From: Flavipsychrobacter sp.
Lineage (GTDB): Bacteria; Bacteroidota; Bacteroidia; Chitinophagales; Chitinophagaceae
Reading direction: 5' to 3'
DNA length: 64,000 bases
NCBI GenBank assembly: GCA_016786665.1
Contig: JAEUVZ010000069.1
Location: forward strand, 60,352-124,351
Below the pieces are notes generated by a model. It did not search any database. It was not told the origin of the DNA and saw nothing but the letters and a program-made list of their open reading frames with translations. The position numbers were made by a program, and so were the translations under genes. Below, one piece after another: positions 43,995-52,529 of this stretch (positions are counted from its first letter, which is position 1; every line of letters starts with the position of its first letter).

Positions 43995-46763
43995 ATGAAA
44001 AAACTCCTGTTAACCCTGGCCCTATTTCTGCCCTTTGCCGCCAGCAGCCAGATCATTGGCCCCGATACCGTCTGCATTGGCACCAGCGCACAGTTCTCTA
44101 CGCCGCATGAGGCAGCATTTTATACCTGGTCGCCCGATACCGTAAACGTAAACCAGCCATTACCTAACAATCTTTCTTCCATTACCACAGCGGTATCAGG
44201 AGGTTTCAATACTGTTTGTTTTACCACTATCAGTTACGATGCTGGCAATTATTACTCGTTCCTTATAAGTTATTCATCCAATAACGTCTATCGGCTGAAC
44301 TATGGAAACAGTCCACTGAACGTACCAACTATGCAGACCCTCGGAACATTTGGACTGAACACCAACCAAACCGATGGTATAGATGTGGCAAAAGACAGCA
44401 TTACCGGCAACTGGTATGCATTTGTGCTGGGTGGCACCCAATTTTTACGGCTGAATTTTGGCAACTCCCTAGCCAATGCCCCTACTGCAACAATGATGAG
44501 TTACCCGGCCTACCTTCAATGGCCACACCAGGTATTCTTAAAGAAGCAAGGTACAGAATGGATGCTGTTCGTATCTAACAGGGCCGGAAGTATTTCACGC
44601 TTCGATTTTGGTAATTCATTAGCCAATACGCCTACTGGGGTCAACATTCCTCCGGCTGGCGGCATTTCCCAACCAGTAGGTTTTTTCCTGTATGAGCAGT
44701 CGGGCCAATGGTACATGGTTGTGGTAAACCTCATACCCGCATCACTTACACGCCTGCAGCTGGGCGCCAACCTACAAAACAATAACCCGACAGGAACAAA
44801 CCTGGGCGATTTTGGAGGGGCTCTGGCGCTACCTCGCGGCAGTTGCCTGTTTAGCGATTGCAACCAACTATTGGGCTATATTTTGAACCAAAATGGAGCG
44901 ATGACCCGGCTCGACTTTCAAAATGACATTACCAATATGCCTGTTGCCTCTTCAGCCGGCACCAGCGGGGTTAATACCAGCAATAACCTGGTATCATTCA
45001 CCTACAACGATACGTTGTACTGGTTAAGGACCAATACTACACAAACCCTCTACAGGAATCCGGTATTCGGGTATCCTCCCGGCACATCTTCTGGTTATTA
45101 CAATAACACCTACAACTATACGTTTACCCAGCCTGGCTTACACACCATCACACTACACTGCGATCAGGGTACAGTACAAGGACCTAGTTCCTTTTGCAAG
45201 CAAGTATATGTCACGAACGGTAGCGGCAGCGTTATCCTGAACGACACTACAGTATGCGCCACATCGTACACATTATCCCCTCAGCTTTCAGGCACCGGGA
45301 ATACCTATCTCTGGAATACAGGTGCCACTACCCCTTCCATTTCGGTCACCAGCAGCGGTACATACTGGGTACAGGTAAATGGCGCATGTGTCAGCGGGTC
45401 TGACACTGCTGTTATTACACTATATCCCCCCATCAATGTCAACCTTGGGAGCGATACCTCCTTATGTGCCGGCCAGACAATAACCTTACAATCATCAGGC
45501 ACCTACACAAGCCCAACATACCTATGGAGCAACGGCAACACCAATTCATCGCTTAACGTCAGCCAAAGCGGCACCTATTGGCTCCAAGTTACAGATGGAT
45601 TCTGCACGGCAAGGGATTCTGCAACTGTCAACATACTTACACCGCCTGCAGTACAGTTAGGTAACGATACTACTTTATGCGAGGGAAGTACACTCTTACT
45701 GCAGTCTGCTACTACTTACACCAACGCTTCCTATACCTGGAGCACCGGAGCAGTCACTCCTTCTATTACGGTAACACAGCCGGGAACCTACTGGCTAAAC
45801 GTCAGCCTCCTGGCTGGCTGTGAAGGCAGCGATACAATTACGATAACGCAAATCGCCTCGCCGGTAGTGCAAATCAGCAATGATACTTCTGTATGTCCCG
45901 GGCAGGGTGTCTACATTACATCACTTGGCACGCACAGCAACCCCACCTATCTCTGGAACACCGGGTCAAACACAGCAAGTGTCTTTGTTGTACAACCAGG
46001 TACCTACTGGTTACAGGTCACCGAAAACGGATGCTCTGCGCGTGACAGTATGACACTATCACAACACGCAACGCCCCAGGTGAACATAGACCAGGTAGAC
46101 TCTCTCTGCATCGGCAACACTGCTGTTCTTCATGCTGCTCAACCTCCTCAATCACAGTATATCTGGAGCACTGGCAGTACTGCCGATAGTCTTGTTGTTA
46201 CTGTAGGTATCTACTGGTTGCAAGTAACGAACACTTTTGGTTGCACTTCTGCTGATACTGTTGAAATACACCCATACAACCCTCCCGCCATCAAATTACC
46301 GGATGACACAGCAGTGTGTAGGGGCGACCTACTGTTCATCACTCCAAAACATTCATTTGGCTCGTTGATGTGGAGTAATGGATTGACTGACCCGCAAATA
46401 CGCATATCCGAAAGTGGGCTTTACATCGCTACAGCTACTACCATTTGTGGCAGTGTTTCCGACTCTATAATGATTTACATCGAAGACTGTGATATTTGGT
46501 TGCCAAACGCCTTCACCCCCAACCAGGATGGTAAAAATGATGTGTTCAGGGTGGTGGGCAATCTGAGTTTTGTTACAGAGTTCGATTTCAAAATCTTCAA
46601 TCGATGGGGGCAGTGCATTTTTGAAACAGGGGACAAGCATGAAGGTTGGAACGGACGCTTTAAGGATGAGCCACAGGAATTGGGCACCTACGCATACCTG
46701 GTAAAATGCAAACTGGGATCAAGGGATGTGCTGCTGAAAGGGTTCTTCCACCTAATTAAATAA
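43995..46763 (+). CDS. Gliding-motility-associated (T9SS type B) secreted repeat protein
   Basis: The 922-residue protein has a signal peptide (KKLLLTLALFLPFAASSQ). Residues about 75-400 contain five spaced copies of a motif like RLNFGNSLANAPT or RFDFGNSLANTPT, suggesting a propeller. Residues about 410-835 hold five or more Ig-like repeats of ~80 residues with SDTSLCAGQTITLQSSGTYT-type starts and SGTYWLQV cores. The C-terminal ~85 residues (WLPNAFTPNQDGKNDVFRVV, then FKIFNRWGQCIFET, GWNGRF) are the CHU_C/type B sorting domain, as in SprB-like adhesins. It is therefore probably a surface or secreted adhesin. No SprF-like partner lies beside it. Confidence 0.92.
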   Translation: MKKLLLTLALFLPFAASSQIIGPDTVCIGTSAQFSTPHEAAFYTWSPDTVNVNQPLPNNLSSITTAVSGGFNTVCFTTISYDAGNYYSFLISYSSNNVYRLNYGNSPLNVPTMQTLGTFGLNTNQTDGIDVAKDSITGNWYAFVLGGTQFLRLNFGNSLANAPTATMMSYPAYLQWPHQVFLKKQGTEWMLFVSNRAGSISRFDFGNSLANTPTGVNIPPAGGISQPVGFFLYEQSGQWYMVVVNLIPASLTRLQLGANLQNNNPTGTNLGDFGGALALPRGSCLFSDCNQLLGYILNQNGAMTRLDFQNDITNMPVASSAGTSGVNTSNNLVSFTYNDTLYWLRTNTTQTLYRNPVFGYPPGTSSGYYNNTYNYTFTQPGLHTITLHCDQGTVQGPSSFCKQVYVTNGSGSVILNDTTVCATSYTLSPQLSGTGNTYLWNTGATTPSISVTSSGTYWVQVNGACVSGSDTAVITLYPPINVNLGSDTSLCAGQTITLQSSGTYTSPTYLWSNGNTNSSLNVSQSGTYWLQVTDGFCTARDSATVNILTPPAVQLGNDTTLCEGSTLLLQSATTYTNASYTWSTGAVTPSITVTQPGTYWLNVSLLAGCEGSDTITITQIASPVVQISNDTSVCPGQGVYITSLGTHSNPTYLWNTGSNTASVFVVQPGTYWLQVTENGCSARDSMTLSQHATPQVNIDQVDSLCIGNTAVLHAAQPPQSQYIWSTGSTADSLVVTVGIYWLQVTNTFGCTSADTVEIHPYNPPAIKLPDDTAVCRGDLLFITPKHSFGSLMWSNGLTDPQIRISESGLYIATATTICGSVSDSIMIYIEDCDIWLPNAFTPNQDGKNDVFRVVGNLSFVTEFDFKIFNRWGQCIFETGDKHEGWNGRFKDEPQELGTYAYLVKCKLGSRDVLLKGFFHLIK

Positions 46764-46768
46764 TCCCC

Positions 46769-47005
46769 TCACTTCCGGAATTCCGCTTCTATTATATCGC
46801 TTACTGCCAGCACTATTTGGTAGGGCACTCCGTTATCTGCGCCGGTGATATCGTAACGCCCCAATGCTGACCACGTCATCCGGAACCGGGGATAGCCGTT
46901 TATGTTTACCTCATAATACATGCCGTCTTTCCGTAGTTCCAGTACTATTACCGCCAGCAGATTTTTTCCATCTACCGAGAACTGCCGGGAGAAATTGTAT
47001 GCCAT
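46769..47005 (-). CDS. Small hypothetical protein
   Basis: The 78-residue frame from 47005 (MAYNFSRQFSVDGKN) has no signal peptide or motif I recognise. The text (LLAVIVLELRKDGMYYEVNI, PRFRMTWSALGRYDITGADN) predicts a small beta-rich cytosolic domain. It ends 5 bp from the end of the convergent type B gene. An upstream in-frame start would add ten residues. Codon use looks like that of its neighbours, so I think it is real. Confidence 0.6.
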   Translation of the reverse strand: MAYNFSRQFSVDGKNLLAVIVLELRKDGMYYEVNINGYPRFRMTWSALGRYDITGADNGVPYQIVLAVSDIIEAEFRK

Positions 47006-47215
47006 TCCGCAAAGATGGACATTAAATTGGTACAACTAAATACAAATAACCTTATATTTGACAAGATTTTTATATGCATCAGGTTAAGATTTATATGTAG
47101 CGATGTCCAACGTTTTTCAGTAGCTCACCGTCTTTATTAGCAGACAGCAATAATAATCGAACTTTTATTACCACGACAGAAAAATTAATATTTAAAAAGA
47201 CTAAACTCCAGAAAA

Positions 47216-47527
47216 ATGAATCTCGGAATCGCTATCAAATCAGTAAGAAGGCAGATGGGTATCACTCAATACGATCTGTCTGAAATGTGTGGTATTTCCC
47301 AAACTTCCCTATCGCAAATTGAAACTGGAACAAAACGCCCTAGTCCACGTACAATTAAGAAGATATGTGAGGTTCTGGAAGTACCGGAATCAGTCATTTA
47401 TATACTTGGCATGCAAGACACGGATGTTCCTGAAAGCAAGCAAAATGTATATAACCTTATATTCCCATCTATTCGCAACCTCGCTCTGCAGATCGTTTCA
47501 AACGAACATGCTGCACTCGTAGGTTAA
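47216..47527 (+). CDS. XRE-family helix-turn-helix regulator
   Basis: The 103-residue protein has a Cro/C1-type HTH at about residues 6-58: IKSVRRQMGITQYDLSEMCG, ISQTSLSQIETGTKRPSPRT, then IKKICEVLEVPESVIYIL. The C-terminal 45 residues are an uncharacterised helical segment, possibly for dimerisation. It stands alone in an AT-rich stretch (47036-47215 upstream contains no gene) and has its own strong terminator. No toxin gene, phage gene or obvious operator is adjacent, so its targets are unknown. Confidence 0.9.
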   Translation: MNLGIAIKSVRRQMGITQYDLSEMCGISQTSLSQIETGTKRPSPRTIKKICEVLEVPESVIYILGMQDTDVPESKQNVYNLIFPSIRNLALQIVSNEHAALVG

Positions 47528-47549
47528 TACGAACAGGTGCGTTATAAAA

Positions 47550-47581
47550 GGAAACAGGCGAGCCGAGGCTCGCCTGTTTCC
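47550..47581. terminator. Terminator after the XRE gene
   Basis: Fifteen-base complementary arms GGAAACAGGCGAGCC and GGCTCGCCTGTTTCC are separated by 2 nt and followed by TTTTAT on the plus strand. It may also serve the small membrane-protein gene on the other strand, where the trailing T-run is weaker. Confidence 0.85.
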
Positions 47582-47600
47582 TTTTATCCGGTCTTTACCG

Positions 47601-47816
47601 CTAGAAGAATAATTTACCTATCCAGTCCGGCACAGATACTTTCACAGGCACCAGCCGGTTGGGGTCGCTTTTTTGCACCCACGGTTGTGGCTCCTGCTCC
47701 CTGCCTTTTCTTATATCGTCCCAGTTGAGCACGGCCATAACCGCCAGGTAAAGCAGCAACGACCACAATAACGATTTGCCCATAAAGGCTGTTTGAGTAA
47801 CGAATTTACGTTTCAT
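47601..47816 (-). CDS. Small single-span membrane protein
   Basis: The 71-residue protein has a basic N-terminus, one hydrophobic segment (about 13-30, KSLLWSLLLYLAVMAVLNW), then a charged, Pro-rich 35-residue domain ending VPDWIGKLFF. I do not recognise a family. It probably sits in the inner membrane with the C-terminal part outside the cytoplasm, which is inference from the positive N-terminus. The 97 bp upstream contain no gene. Confidence 0.6.
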   Translation of the reverse strand: MKRKFVTQTAFMGKSLLWSLLLYLAVMAVLNWDDIRKGREQEPQPWVQKSDPNRLVPVKVSVPDWIGKLFF

Positions 47817-47913
47817 AACTATACTGGTTTCATCCGGTGTGCTCCGGTTAGGGCTTAGCCATTATAAAATTCGACAATTTATCTGCCCCGTAGCCTCACC
47901 CTTTATGGGGGAT

Positions 47914-50424
47914 TTATTGCTTCACGAACCTGGCCTGTGCATTGCCAAAGGTTACAAAGTACATTCCGGCGCACCAGTGGCTCGTGTTTATTTCCAGCAG
48001 GCCATCCTTTTCCGGCAGCACCCGGTACACCAGCCTGCCGGTTGCATCATACACCTGCAGTTGGCTACCCGTTTCGGCGTTCCCTGTCCGCACATACACG
48101 CTCCGCTCTGCAGGATTGGGAAATACTGTTAGCAGCGTTCGCGCCGCGCCATTCACGGTTGTTATGCTGTTGGGTATCTGCGCCACCTTCATGCCATTGC
48201 CAAAACTGGTGACCCAAAGCTCATAGGGATTGTAGGGGTTGAAATACACCCGTTCCGGCTGGCGGAAGTTGTAATTGGTTACCAGGGTCCAGGTAGGTGT
48301 GGCAGCATTCATGTCGTTGCTGCGCCACAGCCCCTGTGTTTCAGTAGTCAGGTAGGCCTGGTTATTGTTCAGGGGATTGAACGTTACAGACGTTACACGG
48401 TCAAATTGCGTACCGGTCAGTTTGGACCAGGTTTGTCCCCGGTTTGTAGTTCGGTAGAGTCCGCCCTTGTTGCCTCCGGCATTGTTCCCCCACCCAGTGA
48501 ACACACATACGTACCAGGTATCCTGGCTGGCGTCTGCCGGGTCTATTATTATATCTTTCACCCAGTAGTACATATTCTGCGCATCGCTCAAATCGCTCCA
48601 GCTGTTGTTGGCGGGGTCGTACAGATACACCCCTGAGCTGGCTGTGAAGTCCGTTGTTCGGCGCCCGGAAAAGGTGCAGACCATTTTGCCATCATTCAAC
48701 ACCGCTATGCAGGCCGGGTGGCCTTGCGTGCGCGGGGGAGCGGGCAATTTTGTCCAGGTACTGCCGCCCAGCATACCCAGGTTGTCCGTACGGTATATGC
48801 CGCCTATGGCGGTATCGCTGTGCACCACCGATGCATACATGCGCTCCGCATTATTGGGGTCTATCGCCAGCCAGAACACAGGATGGTTGAACTGGTGCAG
48901 CAATATCCAGTTGGCACCATTATCTGTAGAGTACGATATTTTTCCTTGCGGGTCGTTGTTGTTCAGCGGGTTGTCCGCCAGGCGGGTACTTTGATACATA
49001 TCGTGTATGGCCGATGTACCGGCGAAAAGGGTACCGGCGGGATTCTTAACGATGCGATAGGTAGAGTTCACGCTCAGCCCATTTTGGGTAAAGCCCCACG
49101 AGGCACCGCCATTCGGCGAGCGGATAGCTCCTATATCACTGTAGGCCGCCATCAGGCTGGTGGGCGATGTCCAGAACACCTGCCAGCAAGTAGTATTCTC
49201 CAGACCTATAGACGTGTACAGTTGCTGGGTAGGTGTGGCCGCGCCTTCGGGGTGCTGGCTGCCTTGCGATACGTAGGCTTGTTTCCAGTTAGCGCCGCCG
49301 TTGGAAGTAACGTGTACGAAGCCAAAATCCCCAAACACTACCCGGTTGGAGTTGTTAGGTGCCACCGCCAGGCCAAAAGTAGCCTCGCCCCAGCTCCAGC
49401 CCTTATCGCCGCCCTGCCCGCTCCAGCCGGTGGCTATATTCTGGTTACCGGACGTGTTGAATACTTTCGCCCAGCTGCCGCCGCCATTAGTGGACTTATA
49501 CACCAGCGGGGTGCCGTTGTCACTGCCACCCAGGTAGATGGTGTTGATATCGTTCCAGGCCATACCTGTGTACATTACAAACTCCGTATTCAGGTTAATG
49601 CCCGTAGAGGCGGGTGTCCATGTGCCGTTGGCATTGTCCATTACATATATGCCCTTCGGGAACCCCCAGTACTCATATGGCTGTAGTCCATTGTATATAT
49701 CCGCTTCATCCGCTACTATGCATACAAAGCGGGTATTCCCACCCACGGCAGCGCCGGAAAAGTGCCAGATACCCTGGTTGGCAGGTATGCCAGTTGTGCT
49801 CATGACGCTGAACGACAACCCGCCGTTGGTAGATACATACAGTCCGTCATTCGTGCCTATGTATATATTGTTCCCGTTGTAGAACACACCGCCCATCACC
49901 AGCCCGGAACCCGAGTTGCTGGCCGTTGCTACCGTCTGGAAAGTAGTGCCGCCATTGTTGGAAATAACAATTTCGTCGTAGTAGTTCATCAGCAGTTGCT
50001 GGGGATTGTTATAGTTCGCCGCCATGCGGTATACCATGCCACTGCCGGAATTAAATCCGGGCAGGGGCAACCAGTTGGCGCCGCCATCAGTGGTCTTCAC
50101 CGGGTAGCCGTCATTACCATCACTGTGGTAGCAATAAGCGATGTTGGCATCATTGGTCCATTCATAGGTGGAAACATTCATAGCGGCCAGCTTGCTGAAG
50201 TGTACCTGCGAGTAAGTGTTCCCAAAGTCCTGCGAACGGAATAGCTGGCTCATATCGCAGGCTATATAAAACTCGTCAGGGTTAGCGGGGTTGATCTTCG
50301 GGAAGAAAAGCGCTCCGCCTCCCCCAACGCCGCGCTCTGAAAAACTGAGGTTCTGCCCCCGGCATACGGGCAACAGTAACAACGATAAAATGATGGTGAG
50401 TGTACAATACCTGGCCATACGCAT
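47914..50424 (-). CDS. Secreted Asp-box beta-propeller protein with T9SS type A tail
   Basis: The 836-residue protein has a signal peptide (ARYCTLTIILSLLLLPVCRG) and at least eight Asp-box/BNR motifs spread through it, such as KTTDGGANW, STNGGLSF, STNGGGSW, TSNGGANW, SPNGGASW, STDNGANW and TTNRGQTW. The opening GVGGGGALFFPKINPANPDE and the GWSWGEATFGLAVAPNNSN stretch resemble sortilin/VPS10 and GH74-like propellers. GH74 enzymes cut xyloglucan, but I cannot confirm the catalytic aspartates, so activity is open. The C-terminus (LTVFPNPAERSVYVRTGNAE, then YDATGRLVYRV, GMYFVTFGNAQARFVKQ) is a T9SS type A domain. It is divergent from the M1 peptidase pair across 104 bp. Confidence 0.87.
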   Translation of the reverse strand: MRMARYCTLTIILSLLLLPVCRGQNLSFSERGVGGGGALFFPKINPANPDEFYIACDMSQLFRSQDFGNTYSQVHFSKLAAMNVSTYEWTNDANIAYCYHSDGNDGYPVKTTDGGANWLPLPGFNSGSGMVYRMAANYNNPQQLLMNYYDEIVISNNGGTTFQTVATASNSGSGLVMGGVFYNGNNIYIGTNDGLYVSTNGGLSFSVMSTTGIPANQGIWHFSGAAVGGNTRFVCIVADEADIYNGLQPYEYWGFPKGIYVMDNANGTWTPASTGINLNTEFVMYTGMAWNDINTIYLGGSDNGTPLVYKSTNGGGSWAKVFNTSGNQNIATGWSGQGGDKGWSWGEATFGLAVAPNNSNRVVFGDFGFVHVTSNGGANWKQAYVSQGSQHPEGAATPTQQLYTSIGLENTTCWQVFWTSPTSLMAAYSDIGAIRSPNGGASWGFTQNGLSVNSTYRIVKNPAGTLFAGTSAIHDMYQSTRLADNPLNNNDPQGKISYSTDNGANWILLHQFNHPVFWLAIDPNNAERMYASVVHSDTAIGGIYRTDNLGMLGGSTWTKLPAPPRTQGHPACIAVLNDGKMVCTFSGRRTTDFTASSGVYLYDPANNSWSDLSDAQNMYYWVKDIIIDPADASQDTWYVCVFTGWGNNAGGNKGGLYRTTNRGQTWSKLTGTQFDRVTSVTFNPLNNNQAYLTTETQGLWRSNDMNAATPTWTLVTNYNFRQPERVYFNPYNPYELWVTSFGNGMKVAQIPNSITTVNGAARTLLTVFPNPAERSVYVRTGNAETGSQLQVYDATGRLVYRVLPEKDGLLEINTSHWCAGMYFVTFGNAQARFVKQ

Positions 50425-50528
50425 AGATTTTAAAACGTTGGTGATTGTAAAAGATGAATTACAAACGAAACTTGTACTGATTTTACAGTAATTTACATAT
50501 TTATTGCTGAATAATAAATTGAAGGTTG

Positions 50529-52505
50529 ATGAACTTAAGTAAGGATTTACGCAAACTCTCGTTAATAACCACTATCGCCGTTTCCAGCTTAGCGGCGCAC
50601 GCGCAAAACGATGCGGTGCAGCACAAACGGCCTTCCGCCCGCTGCGCAGAGCTGAAGCAGGCCTCTTTTTCCCACCTGGGAAAATCTACCGTAGCCTCCC
50701 TGCTGGAGAATGACTACGATGTAAAGCATGTAAAGCTGGATATACAGGTAAGCAACGCCAACAACTCCATACAGGGCAATGCCATTACCACTGCCACGGT
50801 AGTAGTTCCCACCATGGGCCAATATGTCTTTGAGCTGCATCCGGATATTGATGTGGACTCGGTACTCATCAACGGGCAATCCATGTCGGTGGCCTCCAAT
50901 GGGTTTGTACGCACAGCTACGCTTACCAATGCCCTCTCTATGGGCGCTACATTTACCGCACAGGTATTCTATGCCGGGCAGCCGCCCAACAATAACAACT
51001 CCGGGCTGCGGCGGCAGCAGTCGCAGTCGTGGGGAGCCTGGGTTACCTACACCCTCAGCGAACCCTATATGTCGCGCGACTGGTGGCCCTGCAAGCAATC
51101 GCTGCAAGACAAAATTGACTCTACGGACATCTGGATAACCGTGCCCAACAACCTGAAAGCGGGCAGCATAGGCCTGCTTACCAATATCACCCCCATAGGG
51201 TCTACCCACTCCCGGTACGAGTGGAAGAGCAAGTATGCCATAGATTACTACCTCCTCTCTATTGCGGCATCTACCTACATCGACTATTCTTACTATATGC
51301 ATTTCAGCAACAGCAACGATTCTATGCTGGTGCAGAACTATGTATACACCAACAGCAACACACTGCCTTTCTTCCAGGATATCATAGACTCTACTGCCCT
51401 GCAGGTAGACTATTTCTCCAGCATTTTCGGGCGCTATCCTTTCTGGGAAGAAAAGTATGGACACTGCATGACGCCCTTTTCCGGCGGAATGGAACACCAG
51501 ACCATGACTTCCCTCGGCTTCTTTGAGAGTACCCTGGTAGCGCACGAGCTGGGCCACCAGTGGTTTGGCGACCATGTTACCTGCGGCACCTGGCAGGATA
51601 TATGGCTGAACGAAGGGTTTGCCTCTTACTCTGAATACCTCTTCCTGAAGCACTTCCATAGCTACAATGCGGCCTTCAACTTTATGAACGATGTGCACCA
51701 GGACGTGATGAGCCAGAACGATGGAGTGCTTTATGTAGACGACACTACCGACGACGCGCGCATCTTTGATGGCCGCCTTACGTACAACAAGGGCAATTCC
51801 GTTGTGCACATGCTCCGGTTCATTTGCGGCAGCGACAATGTCTTCTTCCAGTTGCTGCAAGACTACCAGGCGCAGTATGCGTTCGGCACCGCCGTAACCG
51901 CTGATTTTGAAACCCTGGCGGAGCAAGCGACCGGCCAGAACCTGGATACCTTCTTCAGCCAGTGGGTTTACAAGGAAGGTTTCCCCATTTACACCGCTAC
52001 CTGGAACCAAACCGGCAACTGGGTTTCCGTTCAGCTCAATCAGTCTACCTCCAAACCGGTATCTGTAGCCTGCTTCTCTACGCCCATCGAGCTCCGCTTA
52101 AAGAGCCCGCAGGGCGATACCACCATACAGGTGTACAACAGCCAGAACACACAGTACTTCTCTTTCTATTGGGAAAAACCCATGAATGCACTGCAGGTAG
52201 ACCCCAACGAATGGCTGCTGCGCAAAATAAACAGCGTAAGCAAAGACGTAACGCTAAACGTAAGTACCGCGCAGGCGGCAACCATCAGCGTGTACCCTAA
52301 CCCCGCCACCGACAGCTGGAGTGTCTCCGGTGTGGCAGGCAGCCATATCGCCCTTAGCGATATGGGCGGCAGGCTACTGTTCAGCGCGCAATGTGGCGGC
52401 AACAGCTTCAGCATCCCGGCCGGCGCGTATCCCTCCGGCATATACCTGCTGCGGGTGACCGATGCTACGGGAAATATCCGTAATTTGAAACTGGCTAAAC
52501 AATAG
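50529..52505 (+). CDS. M1 family aminopeptidase with T9SS type A tail (first of a tandem pair)
   Basis: The start is the ATG at 50529, giving 658 residues with a signal peptide ending SLAAHAQ. The gluzincin motifs are complete: exopeptidase motif GGMEH (319-323), HELGHQ (339-344) and the third zinc ligand Glu362 in WLNEGFASYSEY. It should remove N-terminal residues from peptides outside the cell. The last ~80 residues (ISVYPNPATDSWSVSGVAGS, GRLLFSAQCGG, PSGIYLLRVTDATGN) are a T9SS type A sorting domain, so the enzyme is exported to the surface. The second copy starts 24 bp later. The C-terminal helical domain of classical PepN is missing, as in short M1 enzymes. Confidence 0.94.
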   Translation: MNLSKDLRKLSLITTIAVSSLAAHAQNDAVQHKRPSARCAELKQASFSHLGKSTVASLLENDYDVKHVKLDIQVSNANNSIQGNAITTATVVVPTMGQYVFELHPDIDVDSVLINGQSMSVASNGFVRTATLTNALSMGATFTAQVFYAGQPPNNNNSGLRRQQSQSWGAWVTYTLSEPYMSRDWWPCKQSLQDKIDSTDIWITVPNNLKAGSIGLLTNITPIGSTHSRYEWKSKYAIDYYLLSIAASTYIDYSYYMHFSNSNDSMLVQNYVYTNSNTLPFFQDIIDSTALQVDYFSSIFGRYPFWEEKYGHCMTPFSGGMEHQTMTSLGFFESTLVAHELGHQWFGDHVTCGTWQDIWLNEGFASYSEYLFLKHFHSYNAAFNFMNDVHQDVMSQNDGVLYVDDTTDDARIFDGRLTYNKGNSVVHMLRFICGSDNVFFQLLQDYQAQYAFGTAVTADFETLAEQATGQNLDTFFSQWVYKEGFPIYTATWNQTGNWVSVQLNQSTSKPVSVACFSTPIELRLKSPQGDTTIQVYNSQNTQYFSFYWEKPMNALQVDPNEWLLRKINSVSKDVTLNVSTAQAATISVYPNPATDSWSVSGVAGSHIALSDMGGRLLFSAQCGGNSFSIPAGAYPSGIYLLRVTDATGNIRNLKLAKQ

Positions 52506-52529
52506 AATAACGCTTAATAGCTTCCTTTT

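Noticed and set aside
47914..50424. Firm call as GH74 xyloglucanase
   Set aside because: The propeller style and GGGG opening are suggestive, but the catalytic aspartates could not be placed, and Asp-box proteins include many non-enzymes.
50589..52010. 473-codon minus-strand frame opposite the first M1 peptidase
   Set aside because: The plus-strand gene has all M1 catalytic motifs. The antisense frame has no family resemblance or start context.
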